Assembly (NCBI RefSeq): GCF_023721835.1
Contig: NZ_JAMKFE010000020.1
Coordinates: 1-64,000, forward strand
Direction of reading: 5' to 3'
Origin: Caldimonas mangrovi
Lineage (GTDB): Bacteria > Pseudomonadota > Gammaproteobacteria > Burkholderiales > Burkholderiaceae_C
DNA length: 64,000 nt
Each line of letters begins with the position of its first letter. Position 1 is the first letter of the stretch. The notes below the pieces were generated by a model. The model did not search any database. It was not told where the DNA came from and saw only the letters and a program-made list of their open reading frames with translations. Position numbers and translations under genes: made by a program. This document shows positions 15,814 to 24,841 of this stretch, piece after piece.

Positions 15814-17844
15814 ATGCCGCGTGTACCAACCTACGGCCAGCCCCAAGTTCAACAGCGTGCCATTCCGGGCGTTAGGCTCAATGCCGCGCCTTCCGGGAGG
15901 AACGGCATTGGCGAAGGGCTGCAGCAGCTTGGCGCTGATGTTGGAGCAGTCGCCAATGCCGAGCGTCAGGAGCGAGAACGCAAGGCCGCAGAACTTGCCG
16001 CGAAGGAGCGTCGCCGGGCTGATCAGGTGGCAGTGCTTTCTGCTGAACGCGAGTTGTCGGACTTCCAGCTCCAGCAGGAAACGCAGATCGGCAACACCAA
16101 GGGCAAGGACGCGGCTGGTCTACCTGACACTGTGGTTCCTGGGCTCGATTCCAAGATCCAGGAAATCGAGAGCCGCCTGTCAAACGATGATCAGAAATTC
16201 GCCTTTGCGAACATGGCAGCGAACCGGCGCGAGTCCCTGAATCGCTACCTGACCCGACATGTCGGCGAGCAGATCAGGAACTATGACAAGCAGGAGACGG
16301 ACGCCTTCATCGCCAACGCAAGGGACGAGGCTGGCATCCACTACAAAGATCCCCAGAGGATCAAGGATGCCGTTATCCGCCAGCGTGGCGCGATCACCGA
16401 CTTCGCCCGCGCACATGGGATGGGTGACGAGTTCATCCAGCAGGCTGTTTCGGATGCAGTCAGTAAGACCCACAAGACCGTGCTGGATCGCTACTTCGCC
16501 AACGGCGAGAGCGACGCTGCTGAAAAGTATTTCAAGACCAGCCGCGGAGAGATGCAGGCTGACGAGGCTACGAGGGTAGAACTGACGCTCGAAGGCCTAC
16601 GAGTCGCCAAGGCACAAAAGGCGGAAGCTGAAGCAAGGCGGGCGGCAGCAGAGGCTGAGCGACGCATGCGCAACGCTCAAGCCCAGTTCGAGGCGGCGAA
16701 CTCGATCATCTCCCAGGGAAAAACCCTGTCGCCTCAGTACGTTCAGCAGGTGGCAAACCAGGTTGCCGGAACCCCTTTCGCGGCAGCGTTCCAAGAGACG
16801 TTGCGGCAAGGCCCGGAGAACGCGGCTTTCGGTTCGCAACCAATCGCCGCTCAGGACGAGATCATCAACCGTCTCAAGGCGCAGTCGAACGCTCAGGGGA
16901 CCGACCCGGCGCGAGAAAAGCAGATCAAGCAACTAGAGCAGATCCGCGACGCGGCAAAGCGCGACTATGAGGATGATCCGATGTCCGCCGCGGTGGAGCG
17001 TGGTGTTCTCCCGGATCTGGCGCAAGTGAACGTCGCAAGCCCTCAGGCGCTGGCCGGGACGATACAGGGGCGCGTCATGCAGGCGCAGTTGGTCCAGCAG
17101 CAGACCGGCAAGCCCGTATCTCCGTTGCTCAGGCAAGAGGCCGAGGCGCTTTCGCAGCAACTCTCTACGCTCCCGGTGAAGCAGAAGACGGAGGCCGTTG
17201 CTTTGCTGTCTCGCTCCATGCCCGGGCCGATGGCCGTTGCTCTTGCGCAGCAGATCGACGCCAAGGACAAATCGCTCGCCTTGGCTTTGACGATGGGCAC
17301 TGCACAGACTTCTCAAGGGCGATTCACGTCCGAGTTGATCCTGTCCGGCGCCCAAGCCATCAAGGACAAGGCCGTGAAGGTGGAGCAGGGCGCAGAAGCT
17401 GGGTGGAAGGCGCAGATCGCCAAGGAGATCGGCGAGGCGTACACGAACCAGAAGGTGCGAGATAACGCCATCGAGGCGTCCTACTTCATCACGGCCGGGC
17501 TTGCAGCCGAGGGTGAAGTCGACCCGCGCCGAGCGGTGCGCCTTGCAACCGGTGGGATTGCCGAGTTCAACGGCTCGAAGATCCCTCTTCCGTACGGCGT
17601 GACTCAAGATCAGTTCGAGGACTCAGTACGTGCGGTGACTCCTGCGAACGTGATGAACGCGCAGGAGAAGGTCTACGTGAACGGCCAGGTGGTGACTATG
17701 GACGCTTTCATCAAGGCGATTCCGGATTCGCAACTTATCGACGCCGGGCAGGGCCGGTATGCAGTTCGGGCCGGTGGCGGTGTTGTCACGAACGACCAGG
17801 GGCGCGCTGTCGTGATCAAGATCGGGGCGCCGAATGCTCAATGA
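15814..17844 (+). CDS. Internal virion protein, long helical (T7 gp15-like position)
   Basis: A 676-residue protein, almost fully helical and rich in Ala, Gln and Glu. Residues 40-75 and 255-300 have coiled-coil character (RQERERKAAELAAKERR; AEAEARRAAAEAERRM). Place between the gp14-like and large virion proteins makes it an ejection-complex subunit. It overlaps the next gene by 11 bases. No enzymatic motif is visible. Confidence 0.75.
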   Translation: MPRVPTYGQPQVQQRAIPGVRLNAAPSGRNGIGEGLQQLGADVGAVANAERQERERKAAELAAKERRRADQVAVLSAERELSDFQLQQETQIGNTKGKDAAGLPDTVVPGLDSKIQEIESRLSNDDQKFAFANMAANRRESLNRYLTRHVGEQIRNYDKQETDAFIANARDEAGIHYKDPQRIKDAVIRQRGAITDFARAHGMGDEFIQQAVSDAVSKTHKTVLDRYFANGESDAAEKYFKTSRGEMQADEATRVELTLEGLRVAKAQKAEAEARRAAAEAERRMRNAQAQFEAANSIISQGKTLSPQYVQQVANQVAGTPFAAAFQETLRQGPENAAFGSQPIAAQDEIINRLKAQSNAQGTDPAREKQIKQLEQIRDAAKRDYEDDPMSAAVERGVLPDLAQVNVASPQALAGTIQGRVMQAQLVQQQTGKPVSPLLRQEAEALSQQLSTLPVKQKTEAVALLSRSMPGPMAVALAQQIDAKDKSLALALTMGTAQTSQGRFTSELILSGAQAIKDKAVKVEQGAEAGWKAQIAKEIGEAYTNQKVRDNAIEASYFITAGLAAEGEVDPRRAVRLATGGIAEFNGSKIPLPYGVTQDQFEDSVRAVTPANVMNAQEKVYVNGQVVTMDAFIKAIPDSQLIDAGQGRYAVRAGGGVVTNDQGRAVVIKIGAPNAQ

Positions 17845-19792
17845 GATCGACCAGGAGGGGACCGACTTCGCTCTGCAGCAGGTTGCGAACTCTCCCCGTC
17901 GCGCCCCTCCGCCCGCCAAGTTCAGCGTGTGGGGGACGGCTTCCGCCGTTCCGCGTGGCGCCGCCGCCGCGACCAACGAATCCCTAGCCTTCGGCGCGGA
18001 TGTCGTCGGTGCGCTGGGCACGTTCAACCTTGGGACCAATGTCCCCGAGGGCGCTTCGGTGCTGGCCGATGCCGCTGGTGGATTCGGCGCTCCCGAGGAT
18101 GTCCGCCGCCAGGCTCAGCGCGAAATCCTTTCCGGCGAGGCTGCCAGTTCGGCAGTAGGCGACACGCTCCGGGACTATGGCCGCTGGTATCGCCCAGACC
18201 CGGTGACGGCAAGCACAGCGGAGAAAATGGTTTTCGACTTCTCCCGCTTCGCAACCAAGGCGGTCGGATATTCAGTCCTTGGCGGCCCGATGGCCGGCGC
18301 TGCGATGACTGGTGCGGACGAGGGCATCGCCGCATCGGACGAACTGCGCAGGGAGGGGGTCGACGCTGCTACCCGGGTGGCCGTGGGCGCCGTGACCGCC
18401 GCTACTGCAGCGGCCGGTGTTGCGCTTCCTGTGGCAGGCAAGACGGTAGCGGGGACGGTCGGCCTCACTGCGCTAGGCGGACCAATCTCGTTCGTCGGCC
18501 AGCAAGCCGCAACCAAGACCATTCTGAACAACGCCGGCTATGAAGATCTGGCGATGCAGTACGACCCGCTAGACCCGGTTGGGCTGTTTGTCTCGACGCT
18601 GGTCCCGGCTGGCTTCGGTGCGTTTGCGCTCCGCGGGGCCGCGCGCCGAGCGCGAGCAGCTCAGCCTGTTGCGGAGGCCGCTCCGATAGCCCCGGACGCC
18701 GCCCCCCAGCAAACCCAGGTTTCGCAGGCTGTATCGGAAGCCTTCCCCCGCGAGGCAGTGGATGCCGCTCGTGTCCGGCTCGCAATGGAGGAGCAGCAGT
18801 CCAAGAGTTTGGTAGACCCCACTGATACCCGCGGTGTTGCTGAAGAAGCCCGGGCGCTGGACAAGGCATCGGAGCAGCTGGCCCGCGGTGAGCGCGTGAA
18901 TGTGACAGATGTCGCGCCAAAGTTTGACGTGCCCGTCACGGAATCTCCTGCCTTCCGTAACTGGTTCAGCGAATCCAAGGTTGTCGATGATGTCGGGCAG
19001 CCCTTGGTCGTCTATCACGGCACGAGGAAAGATATCCAGCAGTTCAGCCGGGAGGGCGAGTCGGTCTTTGACTACGGAGGAGCCCCAGACAGTGGGGGCA
19101 TCTTCTTCACCAGCAGGCCAGCAGATGCCGAGTACTACGCCGGTCGGCAGTCTGGTGCAAATATTGTCCCCGCCTACCTGAGCATCGAGAACCCGAAACG
19201 CATCCCGGTGATGCGCTCACTGGAGGACCAGGCGAAGGCTTTGGAGCAGGCAAAGGCCGATGGGTACGACGGCGCCATCATCGGCGATGACGAATTCGTC
19301 GTCTTCAGTCCGGAGCAAATCAAGTCAGCCATCGGCAACTCCGGCCGATTCGACCCGACCTCCGGCAGCCTGACCGATCCACTGGCGGAGTTCGCCGGCC
19401 AGATCATGCGCGCCGTCGATGCAGTCAGGGAGGAGGCCAAGAGCGCTGGCCTTCTTCGTCAACCGCGCCCCGAACCGGTCAAGACGACGGAGCCAGAGGG
19501 CGACGCGGCAGTCACGGCGTCCACGAAGCCGGGTGAGACGACGGAAGCCGCGCCGAGCGGGACCGAAGCCGCGTCACCAGAAGCGGCAGCAGCTGAAACC
19601 AGCATGGCTGGTGCGCGCCTAGCAGAGATACAGCGCGACTTCCCTGACCTCGAAGTCATGATGGACGGGATGGAGAAGCCGATGCGGCTATCCCACTTCC
19701 TCCAGCAGGTGAAGGCCCAGGCCGACGAGGAACTAGCCGAAGCGCCTCTGTACGAGGTGGCAGTGCAGTGCGCCCTTACAAACGGGACGTGA
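17834..19792 (+). CDS. Virion protein with ADP-ribosyltransferase-like (ART-PolyVal type) domain
   Basis: A 652-residue protein. Residues 130-270 are rich in Gly/Ala and partly hydrophobic. Residues about 373-510 match the ART domain seen in phage polyvalent and MuF-type proteins: FRNWFSESKVVDDVGQPLVVYHGT, GGIFFTSRPADAEYYAG, VPAYLSIENPKRIP and finally FSPEQIKSAIGNSGRFDP. The H of YHGT (395), the tyrosines of AEYYAG and an acidic or Gln residue near 486-495 are the likely H-Y-E/Q site. The family transfers ADP-ribose from NAD to targets. The gene lies among ejection proteins, so delivery into the host with the DNA is a reasonable inference. The C-terminal end is low in complexity. Confidence 0.75.
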   Translation: MLNEIDQEGTDFALQQVANSPRRAPPPAKFSVWGTASAVPRGAAAATNESLAFGADVVGALGTFNLGTNVPEGASVLADAAGGFGAPEDVRRQAQREILSGEAASSAVGDTLRDYGRWYRPDPVTASTAEKMVFDFSRFATKAVGYSVLGGPMAGAAMTGADEGIAASDELRREGVDAATRVAVGAVTAATAAAGVALPVAGKTVAGTVGLTALGGPISFVGQQAATKTILNNAGYEDLAMQYDPLDPVGLFVSTLVPAGFGAFALRGAARRARAAQPVAEAAPIAPDAAPQQTQVSQAVSEAFPREAVDAARVRLAMEEQQSKSLVDPTDTRGVAEEARALDKASEQLARGERVNVTDVAPKFDVPVTESPAFRNWFSESKVVDDVGQPLVVYHGTRKDIQQFSREGESVFDYGGAPDSGGIFFTSRPADAEYYAGRQSGANIVPAYLSIENPKRIPVMRSLEDQAKALEQAKADGYDGAIIGDDEFVVFSPEQIKSAIGNSGRFDPTSGSLTDPLAEFAGQIMRAVDAVREEAKSAGLLRQPRPEPVKTTEPEGDAAVTASTKPGETTEAAPSGTEAASPEAAAAETSMAGARLAEIQRDFPDLEVMMDGMEKPMRLSHFLQQVKAQADEELAEAPLYEVAVQCALTNGT

Positions 19793-19967
19793 GCCAGACA
19801 AAGAGGCCCAGCCCGCCGCCGACCACGACAAAGCCAATCATGATCTTCGCCCACTGCCACCAGCCGTATAAGGCCCCGCGCCAGTCTCCGGAGCCGCCCC
19901 AAACCATGAGCGGGATGATGAGTGACAGGCCGAAGATGATCCCGGCCGTTTTGAGAAAGGTCAGCAC
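19776..19967 (-). CDS. Small two-segment membrane protein on the opposite strand
   Basis: A 63-residue protein starting with GTG 19967: LKTAGIIFGLSLIIPLMVWG, then a short loop, then WAKIMIGFVVVGGGLGLFVWL. Two membrane segments and a basic end are clear. It fills a 177-base gap between two plus-strand virion genes that has no plausible plus-strand reading. The start codon is only two bases from the ATG of the next plus gene (19970). A TAGGA sequence about 10 bases upstream could serve as ribosome site. It may be a lysogenic accessory (moron) such as an exclusion protein; function unproven. Confidence 0.5.
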   Translation of the reverse strand: MLTFLKTAGIIFGLSLIIPLMVWGGSGDWRGALYGWWQWAKIMIGFVVVGGGLGLFVWLTSRL

Positions 19968-19969
19968 CC

Positions 19970-22444
19970 ATGCATCCTAAGTGCCGGGCCGCCGTCAATC
20001 AAGCGGCTGGGAAAACCCTTACCGACGCGCAGATCCAAAAAATCGACGACCGGATGTCGGAGACGATGCGGCGGCTTGCGCGTGAAGATCCGAAGGCGTG
20101 GATGGCGACGCCCCCGGATCAGCGCATGGTCCAGGCCGCGCTGAAGGTGCAGGGGGACATTCAGGCCGAGGCGGCTAGGAAGGTCGATAACGCCCAGCGC
20201 CAAGCCTTGAAGACGGCAGAACTGGAAACCAGGCTGCAGAGCTACACCAAGCGCCAGGGCGGGAATCGTGCGAAGGCGCTGACGGAGGACATGAACCTCA
20301 CGAACTCCTACATCGACGGCATCAAGCGCGACGCCTCGCGGCAGTTGATGGACCTAATCGAGGCGGCCAAGTCCATGCAAGACACGTCGCTCGGCCGGAA
20401 GGGGTTGATGGCCCTGTTCGACGCTCAGAACCCGAAGATGTCGCAGGACCTGGCGATGGAGGTATTCGCCCAAGGCAAAGGAGCAACTGGCAACAAGCTC
20501 GCGCAGGACGGTGCGAAGGCCTGGCTCGAAGTCATCGAAGGTCTGCGCCAGCGGTTCAATTCTGCCGGTGGTGATGTCCGCCAACTGGATTACGGCTATC
20601 TCCCTCAGGCGCACGACCAAGGACGCGTTAGGGCAACCGGGCAAGAGGCATGGGCCGGGCGGGTTCTGCCGCTGTTGGACCGCTCTCGATACCTGCGCGA
20701 GGACGGTTCCAGGATGACCGACGCGGAGGTATTGGATTTCCTCCGGGCATCGTGGGAGACCATTGCAACTGACGGGATGAACAAGACCGCGCCCGGTCAG
20801 TTCAAGGGTGTGGGGGCCAGGGCTAATGCCGGCAGCCAGTCTCGCGAAATCCACTTCAAGAACGGAGCGTCCTATCTGGAGTACCAGAAGCAATTCGGCA
20901 TGGGGTCCATGTATGACGCCATGATCGGCCACATCGGCGGGATGTCGCGGAACATCGGACTTGTGGAGAGGTACGGGCCGAACCCAGAGAGCCAGATGCG
21001 GCTGCAGTTCGATCTAGCCGAGCGGGCTGACGGTGAGAAGAAGCGTGTATTCGGCAATCGGCCTGAGGCCTACTGGCGCGTGCTCAATGGGGCGTCTGGC
21101 ATGGCCGAGTCAGCCAGGATTGCACAAGTCGCGCAGGACGTTCGGAACATCGAGGTGTTTGGCAAGCTGCAAGGCGCGGTCCTTTCCAGCCTGACCGATC
21201 TCCCTACGTACTTCGTCACCGCGGGATACAACAAGCTGGGCTATTGGGAATCGCTCAAGAGCATTGGCAAGGCGATGACCCCCGACACGCGCGAGTTCCT
21301 GAACATGCACGGCATGATTGCCGAGTCCATGATTTCGGACCTCAATCGCTGGTCTGGAGAGAACATCCGGCAAAACTGGTCTGGCCGTGTGGCGAACAGC
21401 ACCATGAAGCTGTCGCTCATGAACGCTTGGACGGACACGCTTCGCAGGGCGTTCAGCCTGACCATGATGAATGGGGTGGCGAAGCTGTCTCGTGTTGAGT
21501 GGGGCAGGCTGTCCGAATACGACCGCTGGCGCATGGAGAACAAGGGGCTGACTGAGCAGGACTGGAACGTCATCCGCGCAGCACAGCTCGACAGGCACCG
21601 CGGCGCCGACATGCTGACCCCTGACGCGATCTACGCAACTGGAGATGCGCGAGCCGGGGAGATCGTTGCCAAGTACATCGGGCTTATTACGGACGAGTCA
21701 GAAGTCGCCATCCTGAACCCGGATCTCGCAACGCGCGCGATCACCTCTGGCGGGGCCGCATCGAAGGGCACGGTGATGGGCGAAACGGCTCGCGCTGTCG
21801 CTCAGTTCAAGAGCTTCCCGATTGCAATGATCTCGCGCCACTGGCGCCGCATGCTGGAAACGCCTCAGGGTTTGGAGGGTGCGCCAGTTCTTGCCAATCG
21901 TGCGGCGTACAGCGTCACGATGATGGTGACCCTGACAGCCCTTGGTGCGATGGCGTTCCAGACGAAGCAGATCGTCAGCGGCAAGGACCCCGTGGACATG
22001 ACGCAATCGTCTTTCTGGGCGCGCGCTCTCGCTCAAGGTGGCGGGCTGGGCTTCTTCGGCGACTTGATCCTTGAGGACACTACCGATGCCATGAGTCGGA
22101 CAGACCCGCTGTTTCGCTTGCTTGGGCCGTCGTTCGGAAGTCTTGCAGAGGTGTACTCGCTGACTAAGGGCAACATCGACGAAATGGTTGCCGGCGAAGA
22201 CACGAACGCTGGCGCCGAGGCGATCCGATTCGCGCGCGGACACCTTCCTCTGATCAACCTCTGGTATGCGAAGCAGGCTGTTAACGGCATGGGGCTTCAC
22301 GCGCTTCAGGAGGCTGCGAGCCCCGGCTATCTGGCGCGGATCAAGAACAAAGCCCGCAAGGATTGGGGCCAAGAGTACTGGTGGCAGCCTGGCGACTCTC
22401 TCCCTGACAGAGCCCCTGACTTCGGGGCTGCGCTGGGCGACTGA
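19970..22444 (+). CDS. Large internal virion protein
   Basis: An 824-residue protein. The N-terminus (CRAAVNQAAGKTLTDAQIQKIDDRMSETMRRLAREDPKAW) is a recurring opening of large phage ejection or polyvalent proteins. The rest is mostly helical, with a hydrophobic stretch around AAYSVTMMVTLTALGAMAFQ (residues about 645-665). It follows the order of T7-like internal proteins (gp16 position) but no transglycosylase motif is seen. It should form part of the DNA-ejection channel. It ends just before copy 4 of the intergenic element. Confidence 0.78.
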   Translation: MHPKCRAAVNQAAGKTLTDAQIQKIDDRMSETMRRLAREDPKAWMATPPDQRMVQAALKVQGDIQAEAARKVDNAQRQALKTAELETRLQSYTKRQGGNRAKALTEDMNLTNSYIDGIKRDASRQLMDLIEAAKSMQDTSLGRKGLMALFDAQNPKMSQDLAMEVFAQGKGATGNKLAQDGAKAWLEVIEGLRQRFNSAGGDVRQLDYGYLPQAHDQGRVRATGQEAWAGRVLPLLDRSRYLREDGSRMTDAEVLDFLRASWETIATDGMNKTAPGQFKGVGARANAGSQSREIHFKNGASYLEYQKQFGMGSMYDAMIGHIGGMSRNIGLVERYGPNPESQMRLQFDLAERADGEKKRVFGNRPEAYWRVLNGASGMAESARIAQVAQDVRNIEVFGKLQGAVLSSLTDLPTYFVTAGYNKLGYWESLKSIGKAMTPDTREFLNMHGMIAESMISDLNRWSGENIRQNWSGRVANSTMKLSLMNAWTDTLRRAFSLTMMNGVAKLSRVEWGRLSEYDRWRMENKGLTEQDWNVIRAAQLDRHRGADMLTPDAIYATGDARAGEIVAKYIGLITDESEVAILNPDLATRAITSGGAASKGTVMGETARAVAQFKSFPIAMISRHWRRMLETPQGLEGAPVLANRAAYSVTMMVTLTALGAMAFQTKQIVSGKDPVDMTQSSFWARALAQGGGLGFFGDLILEDTTDAMSRTDPLFRLLGPSFGSLAEVYSLTKGNIDEMVAGEDTNAGAEAIRFARGHLPLINLWYAKQAVNGMGLHALQEAASPGYLARIKNKARKDWGQEYWWQPGDSLPDRAPDFGAALGD

Positions 22445-22449
22445 AAAAC

Positions 22450-22494
22450 AGGTTTTCCACAGACTCCCGAGGCAGCCTTTAGGAGGTTGCCTTG
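22450..22494 (+). promoter_or_regulatory. Intergenic element, copy 4: AGGTTTTCCACAG plus start-codon hairpin
   Basis: The motif is at 22450-22462. CGAGGCA (22468-22474) pairs with TGCCTTG (22488-22494, one G-T pair), which contains the TTG start (22492-22494) of the tailspike gene; the ribosome site AGGAGG (22481-22486) is in the loop. Confidence 0.6.
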
Positions 22495-24780
22495 ACCGTT
22501 TCCAGCACCAACGACCGCAACGACTACATTGGTACGGGGGCGGTTGACACCTATTCCTATACCTTCCGGATCTTCTCCGCGACCGACCTCCGGGTCACGA
22601 TCCGCGACACGGAGGGGACGGAGTCCACCCTTGCCTATCCAGACGACTACAGCGTCACAGGAGTAGGGGACGCAGGGGGCGGCAGCATCACTCTGGCTGC
22701 AGGCGATCTGACTGACGACTACAGCCTGAGCATTCGCCGGGTTCTTCCGCTCCTCCAGTCGACCGACATCCGGAACCAGGGCGCCTTCTTCCCTGAGATC
22801 CACGAGGACCAGTTCGATCGGTCGATCATGATCGACCAACAACAGCAGGACGAGATTGATCGTTCGCTGAAGGCCCCTGAGACCGATCCGGGTGAGTTGT
22901 CACTGCCCGGTGCTTCGGATCGGGCAAACAAGTTCCTGGCCTTCGATGATGAAGGGGCACCGTTCGCGGCCGACACCGTGGGCACTGGCGTGCCTGTCAG
23001 CGCCTTCGCCCTAACCCTCCTCGACGACACCACCGCAGCAGAAGCTAGGACGACGCTGGGCATTCCCGCGCAACTCGACAGAAAAGCCGCGCGGGTCATC
23101 CACAACGGCTGGGCCTACGACTACTCCACTGGCACCACCATCGTCTACGACGGCTCGACTGGCGACGGCCTGCATCGTCACTTCGGCCAGATCGCCGAGG
23201 GGCTGGACGGGCGGTTGCACCTTGTTTATGGGCGCAACAGTGTCCACGGGCTGACTGCCGGCGCTACGTCCGTACACCGCTACTCGGACGACGGTGGCGC
23301 GACGTGGAGCGCGGAGGGTGTCGTTATCCCGTCCGATGCGGGCGCCGACCAGCGCAGCCTGTCCATGTGCGTTACGCCAACCGGGCGGGTCGTCGTGATC
23401 TACGCCAAGGCGCTCGCCCCCTCTGCGGCCCCGACCGTTTTCCGCATGCGGTACTCCGACGACAACGGGGCAACGTGGACGCAAGGCGCAGATATTGTCT
23501 CGATCAACTACGCCTATGCACGTACATACGGGCGCATCAAGCTCATCCCCGGCGACAGCACCTGCACATATCGACTCGCGTTCACCCCGTACTACCAAAA
23601 CTCGGCGACCCCCACCTACAAGGTGCCCGTGTGGTTGTCTGAGGACGATGGCCTAACGTGGGCAGAAGGACCGCAGATTGTGGATAGCGCAGCCGGGTAC
23701 AACGAAACCGAGTTGGTTGCTGTCAACGCCAAAACATGGTTTGCAGTGTCTCGCAGCGGCAGCGGACTCTACCTATGGAAATCTACGGACGGCGGCGGCG
23801 CCTGGACGGGTGTCGGCGTGGTGCAACTGACGAGCACTGACCAGTATGTTGCCCCGACGCTCGACAAGTTCTGTTATCGCGGGCGCTGGTATCTCCTGCT
23901 GATGTATTGCAATCGCAACGATGACACCATGGTTGCACGCGTGATCGCGGTGTCGGATGCGCTTTCGTCAGCCGCCATGTTCAGCGGAGCGATGGTTACG
24001 GCTTCGGACATGGTGAACGCATCGGGATATCAATGCCCCATCGTTAAGCCAGACGGGACCGTATACATCGACGGCGGCACCGCCTTCATCGAGTTCAAGG
24101 AGTACGTCGGGTTCCCCTACACACAGGTTCGCTTTGTTCGCGCAAACATCTTCGAGTTGTGCGAATCAGCTGCTCGCAGCGTAACGGTCAGCAGCGGGGC
24201 TATCACTGTCTCGGCCTCGGACTTCGAGATGCGTCTTTCGCTCGACACTGAGGGTGCGGCCTCGACAGACGACCTAGACACAATAGACAGTGGGTTCGAG
24301 GGGCAGGTGTTGGTGCTCAGTAGTGGCACCTCGTCCCGCGATGTGATCCTGAAAAACGGCACAGGGAACCTCGACCTCGTTAGCGAGTTCCGTCTTAACA
24401 CGACATCAAGCCGAATCGTGTTGCGCCGCGTGAATTCTCGCTGGCTGGAAGTCACTCGGTCCAACGACCACACCGATTCGTCCATCGTCATCGCATCCGA
24501 CGCGATCACGGTCCCGTCATCGCGGGAGGTTCGGTATTTCATAGTCGATACAGAGGCGGCGGCGGCAACCGACAGCCTCATCACCATCAATGGTGGGTTT
24601 GACGGACAAGTAATCGTCCTCATGAGTGCCACCTCATCGCGCGACCCGACGATCGCGGAAGGCGGAAATATCAGTCTCGACGCTGCCGGCAGCTTCACGC
24701 TGTCGAACGTGGCCGACACGATCACCCTGCTTAAGCGTGGCTCGACTTGGTACGAGATTGCCCGCTCGGACAACGCCTGA
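22492..24780 (+). CDS. Tailspike with T7-type attachment domain and sialidase-like propeller
   Basis: A 762-residue protein starting with TTG 22492, supported by AGGAGG five bases upstream. Residues 1-130 match the T7 gp17-type tail attachment domain (YIGTGAVDTYSYTFRIFSATDL, then HEDQFDRSIMIDQQQQDEID). Residues about 200-555 contain four Asp-box repeats (RYSDDGGATW 263-272, RYSDDNGATW 320-329, WLSEDDGLTW 381-390, WKSTDGGGAW 429-438), as in sialidase-type beta-propellers. Residues 563-658 and 663-760 are two related beta domains, an internal duplication. It should bind and possibly cleave a surface glycan. No full set of sialidase arginines can be assigned from sight. Confidence 0.85.
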   Translation: MTVSSTNDRNDYIGTGAVDTYSYTFRIFSATDLRVTIRDTEGTESTLAYPDDYSVTGVGDAGGGSITLAAGDLTDDYSLSIRRVLPLLQSTDIRNQGAFFPEIHEDQFDRSIMIDQQQQDEIDRSLKAPETDPGELSLPGASDRANKFLAFDDEGAPFAADTVGTGVPVSAFALTLLDDTTAAEARTTLGIPAQLDRKAARVIHNGWAYDYSTGTTIVYDGSTGDGLHRHFGQIAEGLDGRLHLVYGRNSVHGLTAGATSVHRYSDDGGATWSAEGVVIPSDAGADQRSLSMCVTPTGRVVVIYAKALAPSAAPTVFRMRYSDDNGATWTQGADIVSINYAYARTYGRIKLIPGDSTCTYRLAFTPYYQNSATPTYKVPVWLSEDDGLTWAEGPQIVDSAAGYNETELVAVNAKTWFAVSRSGSGLYLWKSTDGGGAWTGVGVVQLTSTDQYVAPTLDKFCYRGRWYLLLMYCNRNDDTMVARVIAVSDALSSAAMFSGAMVTASDMVNASGYQCPIVKPDGTVYIDGGTAFIEFKEYVGFPYTQVRFVRANIFELCESAARSVTVSSGAITVSASDFEMRLSLDTEGAASTDDLDTIDSGFEGQVLVLSSGTSSRDVILKNGTGNLDLVSEFRLNTTSSRIVLRRVNSRWLEVTRSNDHTDSSIVIASDAITVPSSREVRYFIVDTEAAAATDSLITINGGFDGQVIVLMSATSSRDPTIAEGGNISLDAAGSFTLSNVADTITLLKRGSTWYEIARSDNA

Positions 24781-24787
24781 GGCTGAC

Positions 24788-24841
24788 ATGAGCGACATCG
24801 ATCCTCAAGAGTTCGGCCGCCTCACGGCCAAGGAGCAGTAA
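24788..24841 (+). CDS. Tiny ORF before the holin gene, possibly a gene remnant
   Basis: A 17-codon frame (MSDIDPQEFGRLTAKEQ) ends in TAATG with the holin ATG. Its sequence resembles the first residues of longer coiled-coil phage proteins that often stand here (DPxxFGRL pattern), so it may be a truncated form or a leader that couples tailspike and holin translation. No database support is available here. Confidence 0.3.
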   Translation: MSDIDPQEFGRLTAKEQ

